A DNA stretch of 64,000 bases, taken from the NCBI GenBank assembly GCA_024516155.1, contig JAJJXM010000014.1:124001-188000 (forward strand), written 5' to 3'. Shown piece by piece: positions 59,328 through 64,000 of this stretch. Within the stretch, counting starts at the first letter, position 1; each line of letters opens with the position of its first letter. Made by a program: the position numbers and the translations under genes. The stretch is from Pyronema omphalodes (lineage: Eukaryota; Ascomycota; Pezizomycetes; Pezizales; Pyronemataceae). The notes under the pieces were generated by a model that saw only the letters and a program-made list of their open reading frames with translations, did not search any database and was not told the DNA's origin.

Positions 59328-62300
59328 AAGTTTTTTGACTAACTTAAAATTCACAATCAACTACGATAAAATTACTATAGAGTAAATAATTGGGAAAAAA
59401 TATTTATTCTTTCATCATACTGATGATTTATTAGCATCTAGAAAGGCACAATGTCAAAGACAGGAGCAACGGTCTAGTAAATTAAGCATCGCAAACAAAG
59501 AAATGAACTCTTCCATAGAAGCGCTGAAAGGACTCTGTAAAATAGCGTGGAAATTCTCTATCGTCCTTATTATGCGAGACATTTTTATTGTCTTCGTGGT
59601 TACCGTCATCTTTGCTTGGTGAGAGCTTAGTACTGATAGCCGCTTCATGTGCATGTTATAATCGAAGTCGATTAATGATTGAATCCAAGTGGATTTAATT
59701 TGAAGATAATATCTCGCATTGTCCTAAAGAATTTAAATACGTATCGTGTGCAGAGGGGACATCTTGGGTACCAAGGGACGGAAAAAAAGAAAATCGACTA
59801 GTTTTATAGTCGCCTTTGAAACGGTCAACACTGTGTTTAATCATCTCCCAGTACAGGCCGATATCAATGTCTATCGTCAAGTAGAACGGAGATCAAGGTT
59901 GATTTGGTCCATGCAGGTGATTTATGGTCGGGATTCAGTGTTGAAAGTTGAAGAAAGCGAAGGACGAAACAGAGCCCAGTCACGGAGCTGAAGATGACAA
60001 GGATGCCGACACAGAGCCAAATTCAAAAGAGCGCCTAGTATCAGGAGGAAGTCTTTATTGTTCGCACCGTCATTGTATTTTTCTTATCGCTGCAGAAGTA
60101 CAAGACAGAAAACGACTGCCGTTTCTCCCGAGATCGTGAGGCAAAGCCAATAGAATATCGTTCCGGCGGTTGACTATGAGGGTTGTAGTAGCCGGAGCGG
60201 GGATGGACACAGAAAGCACATAAGACTTATCCCAGAAACCGAGTCGATGAGTTGGTTGAGTCCGAGTCTCCACATATTGAGTCGACCTTGAGGGGTACAA
60301 AAAAAAAGAAGTGAAGCGGTCCTTTTTGGCGACAGATATCTTTTCTTTCCTCGACCGTCATCGCTACCAGGGTTTGGGAACTGAGACGGAAAACACACAG
60401 GCAGTGAGGCTGCAGTGGAGGCGTATACCGCACTCCTCTGCCGAGGTCGGCTTTATAGGGGTAAGAATGTGCACTTCCTGTAGTTTCCGATGGTTGGATA
60501 TATTTGAACAGTAAGACCGGAATTCTGCCGAAGTCGGCTTCACACAAGGAAGGCATGAAATGCCTGTAGCTTCGCCAGGCATCATGAGAGCGAGCCAACC
60601 AGGGACCAGGCAGAGGTCGTATTGTGATGCTGCGTATATAAAACGCGTTTTTGGTGTTTATTGCATCGCAAGAGTTCCTCCCAATAATACTGTTGTCTTT
60701 TGCGGCGACATGTTTAGTGGTATAAGTCGAGTCCAAGGTGAAACGAGGATAGGACTTGTATCCACTGCTTCTTTTTTTCGGTCTTCCATATTCTTCGGGT
60801 AATGATGGCGAAGACTCCTTGAGGACCTTGAGTCGTTAAATACAGACGTTTTTGTCAAAAACCAGTAGTGTAATGAACGCTAATTGCATGCGTCGACCTC
60901 AATGTATGACCAGGTGGTCTTTTTCGAAGTGAAAATGTCACAAACATCGACCAACAGGACGATAATGTGTGAAGATGGCCCACGTTGGAAGGCCAACCGT
61001 GAGCGGAATCCAAGTGGATTGAATTGTCGAAGCAATTGTAAATTGGTTAGACGGCTCGATATTTGGTACGTTGAAAGCAGGAGATTCGGTAGGCGAATTT
61101 CTCGGTTTAAATAGAGTGTCAACTAAATTGAGAGACAGGAGTCAGTAAATGGGATTGAATCGGCTATCGCAATCTGCCACGGGAGGAATGATGTACCATT
61201 GATTCCCTGAATTGAGCCACGAGAAGTCTTCCAGATACCGTCTGTGGTCGCTTTTTGACTAAAGCCGACAGATCAGTAAATAATGATCACTGACGATACG
61301 TTTCTTATTGTTGAGGTAATCAACTTACCAGTTTTGAATCCACGGTAGTCTCATCAACTGATCCCGCCTTCTCTTCCTCGTCCTCATCATACAAATCCTC
61401 ATACCTCCCTTAACTACCTCTACCATTTCCTCTATCGTTGCTAACCGACACCTTTCTCCTTCCTCTCATTATGATCTCCGTCATCATTGTCATATTCTTT
61501 GCATGTCTTCATCCTCAAACATCTTCCTCCAGTATCGCAGGAGCCATGATGAGCACTGCTGCTTCCAGAAAAATTGACCGTCAAGTAGGCATAGTTCCTT
61601 GGCCCATCTTTTGTCTTATACCGGTCGGGTTGGTTCGGAGGATTGTGGTATTAATTGTGTAATCAGAGAAACAGAGACAGAGGAGCTCGAGGCGGTGTGC
61701 GCATGCTGAAAGATGGAGCATGGAGCGTCATCGAAGAACTCCCTCGACACAATATAGAGCTGACTATTAGCGCACAGTTAGCGTCCTGGAATGCGCTTGG
61801 GGTTAGCGTTACCCATTTTATAGCCATTCATGGTTGGCGACTCAGGCTTGGCACGGCCATGGCACCCTTTCTGCCTTCCATGACGCCCTGATGCTACAGG
61901 TCTTCATGCAGGGCGATCCGGTCTTGGCAGTACCGCAGTACCTCACCATACGAGGTTGTAGGGGAAGCATATGGAGAGAATGAGTAAGTAGAAATCATGA
62001 CAAGCGATCCAACTGTGTAGTAATCCATTCGTTAATTGAGAATTATCAATCAATCACTCGATTAATTAGTTCAGTTTGGTATCACTAGCCATTTGTCCTA
62101 ACTTCTCACAAAATCACCTCTCTTCGGTAACCAGAATTGCCTTCTTTTGCATCTCATGCCGTAGAAAGCGAGTTCAGCCGCTTATATGCGCGCCCCGCAG
62201 AGGGGTATATGACGTAACACAAACCTTAAATCCGTTCCATCTCGTCTAACGGCTATACATAGATACCTCACTCATAGCTCTTCCCAACTTACCTTCCGTC

Positions 62301-62341
62301 TCAATACATCTTCGTCATCACTATCACCACCGTCTTTACGT
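59328..62341. other. Gene-poor region, nothing recognised
   Basis: Frames up to 169 codons (minus 60227-60736) lack motifs. A short imperfect direct repeat, TGCCGA(G/A)GTCGGCTT, occurs near 60440 and 60527. The last ~150 bases presumably hold the oxygenase promoter. Confidence 0.4.
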
Positions 62342-63370
62342 ATGACTGCTCGACCTTCGCTACCGATAATCTCCCTCGCTCCTTTCCTCCATCCTCCTAG
62401 CCACCCCGACGCAACCCGTGAATCCAAGCTCCGAGCCGCCACTCTCCTCCACAAAGCCTGCAGCACCCACGGTTTCTTCTACCTCTCCCATCACGGGATT
62501 CCATCATCTCTCTGTAACCTTGTCCTCGATCACGCTCGTCGCTTCTTTCTCTCCACTTCGCCAGCGTCAAAATCCGCCATTGCCCGTCGCGACCCCGAGG
62601 CCGGAGGTGATGGAGCCCGCGGCTACCAAAAGCTTGGAGAAAACCTAACCAAGAACAGCAGCGATTATCATGAGGCAATTGATTTCTACCGTCTCGTTGC
62701 ATTAGAGCCCTTTTCTTCTGGTGGTGGATACAAGCTACTTCGGGGACCAAATTTGTGGCCGGAAGATGCGGATAATACAGGGTTCAAGCAGGCATTTGAA
62801 GAGTATTGGAGTAGAATGTTGGAGCTTGGAGATAAGGTTATGATTGCTATGGCTTGGGCTTTGGGTTATGAAGATGATGAAGAGGTGATTTTGAGACATA
62901 CTAAAGAGGCTTTCTGGGTGGCGAGAGTGATTGGGTATCCGCCCCTACCAAAAGGGGCAGAGGGGAAAAGTTGTGGGGAGCATACGGATTATGGGTGCAC
63001 TACGTTCCTTTTGGCGGATCAGACGAAGGGGGCGTTGCAAGTACAAGCACCGGATGGTGGATGGTTGGACGCTGACCCGGTTGATGGGGCTATGGTGGTC
63101 AATATTGGGGATATGATGCAGGTTTGGACAAATGGCTTGTGGAAAAGTACGGTTCATAGAGTTGTCCATAAAGGGGACAATTATAGAGTTTCGGTGCCGT
63201 TTTTTTATGAGCCGGATTGGGAGGCCAGGGTGAAGCCGTTGGAAAGATGTATTAAGGCGTCAGGTGGGCATAGGAAATTTGAAGAGACGATTTATAAGGA
63301 GCATATTATGGGGAAGGTTGCAGGGAATTTTTATAGTGGGGGAAATGATGCGGGGACAGCAGGGAACTAG
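62342..63370 (+). CDS. 2-oxoglutarate/Fe(II)-dependent dioxygenase
   Basis: Intronless, 342 residues, the usual size for the isopenicillin-N-synthase-like family. The N-terminal DIOX_N part includes LPIISLAPFL and ACSTHGFFYLSHHGIP (residues 8-54). The C-terminal double-stranded beta-helix carries the iron ligands His214 and Asp216 (GEHTDYG) and His272 (STVHRVVH), with the 2-oxoglutarate-binding Arg282/Ser284 (YRVSVPFF). It couples oxidative decarboxylation of 2-oxoglutarate to oxidation of an unknown small molecule. No biosynthetic cluster is visible in the window, so the pathway is open. The start is the first ATG before the conserved LPIISL segment; the coding strand is notably G-rich in its second half. 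Confidence 0.93.
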   Translation: MTARPSLPIISLAPFLHPPSHPDATRESKLRAATLLHKACSTHGFFYLSHHGIPSSLCNLVLDHARRFFLSTSPASKSAIARRDPEAGGDGARGYQKLGENLTKNSSDYHEAIDFYRLVALEPFSSGGGYKLLRGPNLWPEDADNTGFKQAFEEYWSRMLELGDKVMIAMAWALGYEDDEEVILRHTKEAFWVARVIGYPPLPKGAEGKSCGEHTDYGCTTFLLADQTKGALQVQAPDGGWLDADPVDGAMVVNIGDMMQVWTNGLWKSTVHRVVHKGDNYRVSVPFFYEPDWEARVKPLERCIKASGGHRKFEETIYKEHIMGKVAGNFYSGGNDAGTAGN

Positions 63371-63837
63371 AGGGGTGCAAACGGGGAACTGGACTAGAAG
63401 GCTGTTTTATGGAGGCGATGATGAAATGGAGGTCGGTCTAATATGGGCATATGGTGTCTTTATACTGTCTTCAAAGGCATAAATATCTAAAAATAGCCTA
63501 GACGCGAAAGCTTCGGATAATTAAGCGGCCTGACTATCTAAAATGTAAAGGACAGCTCTAGCTTCTCAACTGCTACATCGTAGTCCCGATCCTCTAGGAC
63601 GCTAGCATCGTCTCGTCATCCATAGCTTCCACGATGACTCAAAGGACAGCTTCAATAAGCGATGACTCTTATGTGTAATCTAGCTGTTCCACTGGCTGAT
63701 TGATAAATCAGCCGTGATGGAACCCATACTAACCAAAATCGGTGTCTTGAATATCACTTAAGATCTCAACATTGTATAAATCTTGTCTAAAAACCTAGCA
63801 AATTCGGTGAATAAGCACCTCCACATCACATCCACTA
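63371..63837. other. Intergenic, nothing recognised
   Basis: This covers the 3' region of the oxygenase gene. I see no gene or repeat in it. Confidence 0.4.
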
Positions 63838-64000
63838 TGGCACAACCAGCTCCCCCGAACACCGTTAGGCGCTATTTATAATCCGCCATCCCGGCGGCGT
63901 ATTTTCCTAACTATGACTGATTGACAGAAAGAATCACATATAGCTCCACACCTCCAGCCAATTACGGTGGTGAGCTTCGAAAAGTCGTTCCAAGACCTCA
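63838..64000 (+). CDS. Possible 5' end of a gene leaving the window
   Basis: ATGGCACAACCAGCTCCC starts a short frame that meets a stop unless a GT-AG intron (about 63865-63927, GTTAGG...TTGACAG) is removed. After splicing, the frame stays open to the window edge. The sequence is too short to name a family, and the acceptor frame is not certain. Confidence 0.3.

Overview
This window comes from a filamentous ascomycete (Pezizomycotina). The evidence is short GT-AG introns (45-115 bp, some with CTAAC-type branch sites), a fungal PEP carboxykinase, a fungal rhodopsin-domain membrane protein, an ExgD-type glucanase and NACHT-ankyrin STAND proteins. A leotiomycete is my best guess, but that is an inference. 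I found no rRNA, tRNA, CRISPR array or prokaryotic feature.

Layout. 0-2 kb: two inverted MITE copies with TA target duplications, then the 3' flank of the first NLR gene. 2.0-6.5 kb (minus): NLR1, an intact eight-exon gene for an alpha/beta-hydrolase (SesB-type)-NACHT-ankyrin protein. 7.2-10.4 kb (minus): an MFS permease and a 7-TM rhodopsin-domain protein whose exons join in a single open frame. 11.1-12.9 kb (minus): a secreted glycoside hydrolase. 12.9-19.6 kb: a gene-poor belt rich in microsatellites. 19.6-21.5 kb (minus): pck1. 21.5-26.6 kb: low-complexity intergenic DNA. 26.6-29.6 kb (minus): membrane-anchored exo-beta-1,3-glucanase exgD. 32.5-38.6 kb (plus): NLR2, the larger paralogue, with about 24 nearly identical ankyrin units. 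38.6-44.3 kb: the NLR2 3' flank, then a tandem second copy of that flank carrying an ankyrin-only 3' fragment. 44.7-47.1 kb (minus): an STK32/YANK-like kinase. 47-62 kb: long gene-poor DNA containing a decayed fourth NLR copy (58.4-59.3 kb, minus) with RIP-like changes. 62.3-63.4 kb (plus): a 2-oxoglutarate/Fe(II) oxygenase. At the right edge there may be the start of another gene.

How it fits together. The unusual system here is the NLR family: two full genes in inverted orientation about 26 kb apart, plus two 3' fragments, all sharing homologous 3' flanks. The two full genes also share promoter sequence and all seven intron positions. By analogy with fungal NLRs such as HET-E and NWD2, the predicted architecture is an effector hydrolase, a NACHT switch and a fast-evolving repeat sensor, possibly for allorecognition or defence. 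That role is inferred, not shown. The genes between the two NLRs are metabolic, transport and cell-wall genes (gluconeogenesis, solute uptake, beta-glucan and other glycan turnover) with no visible functional link to the NLRs.
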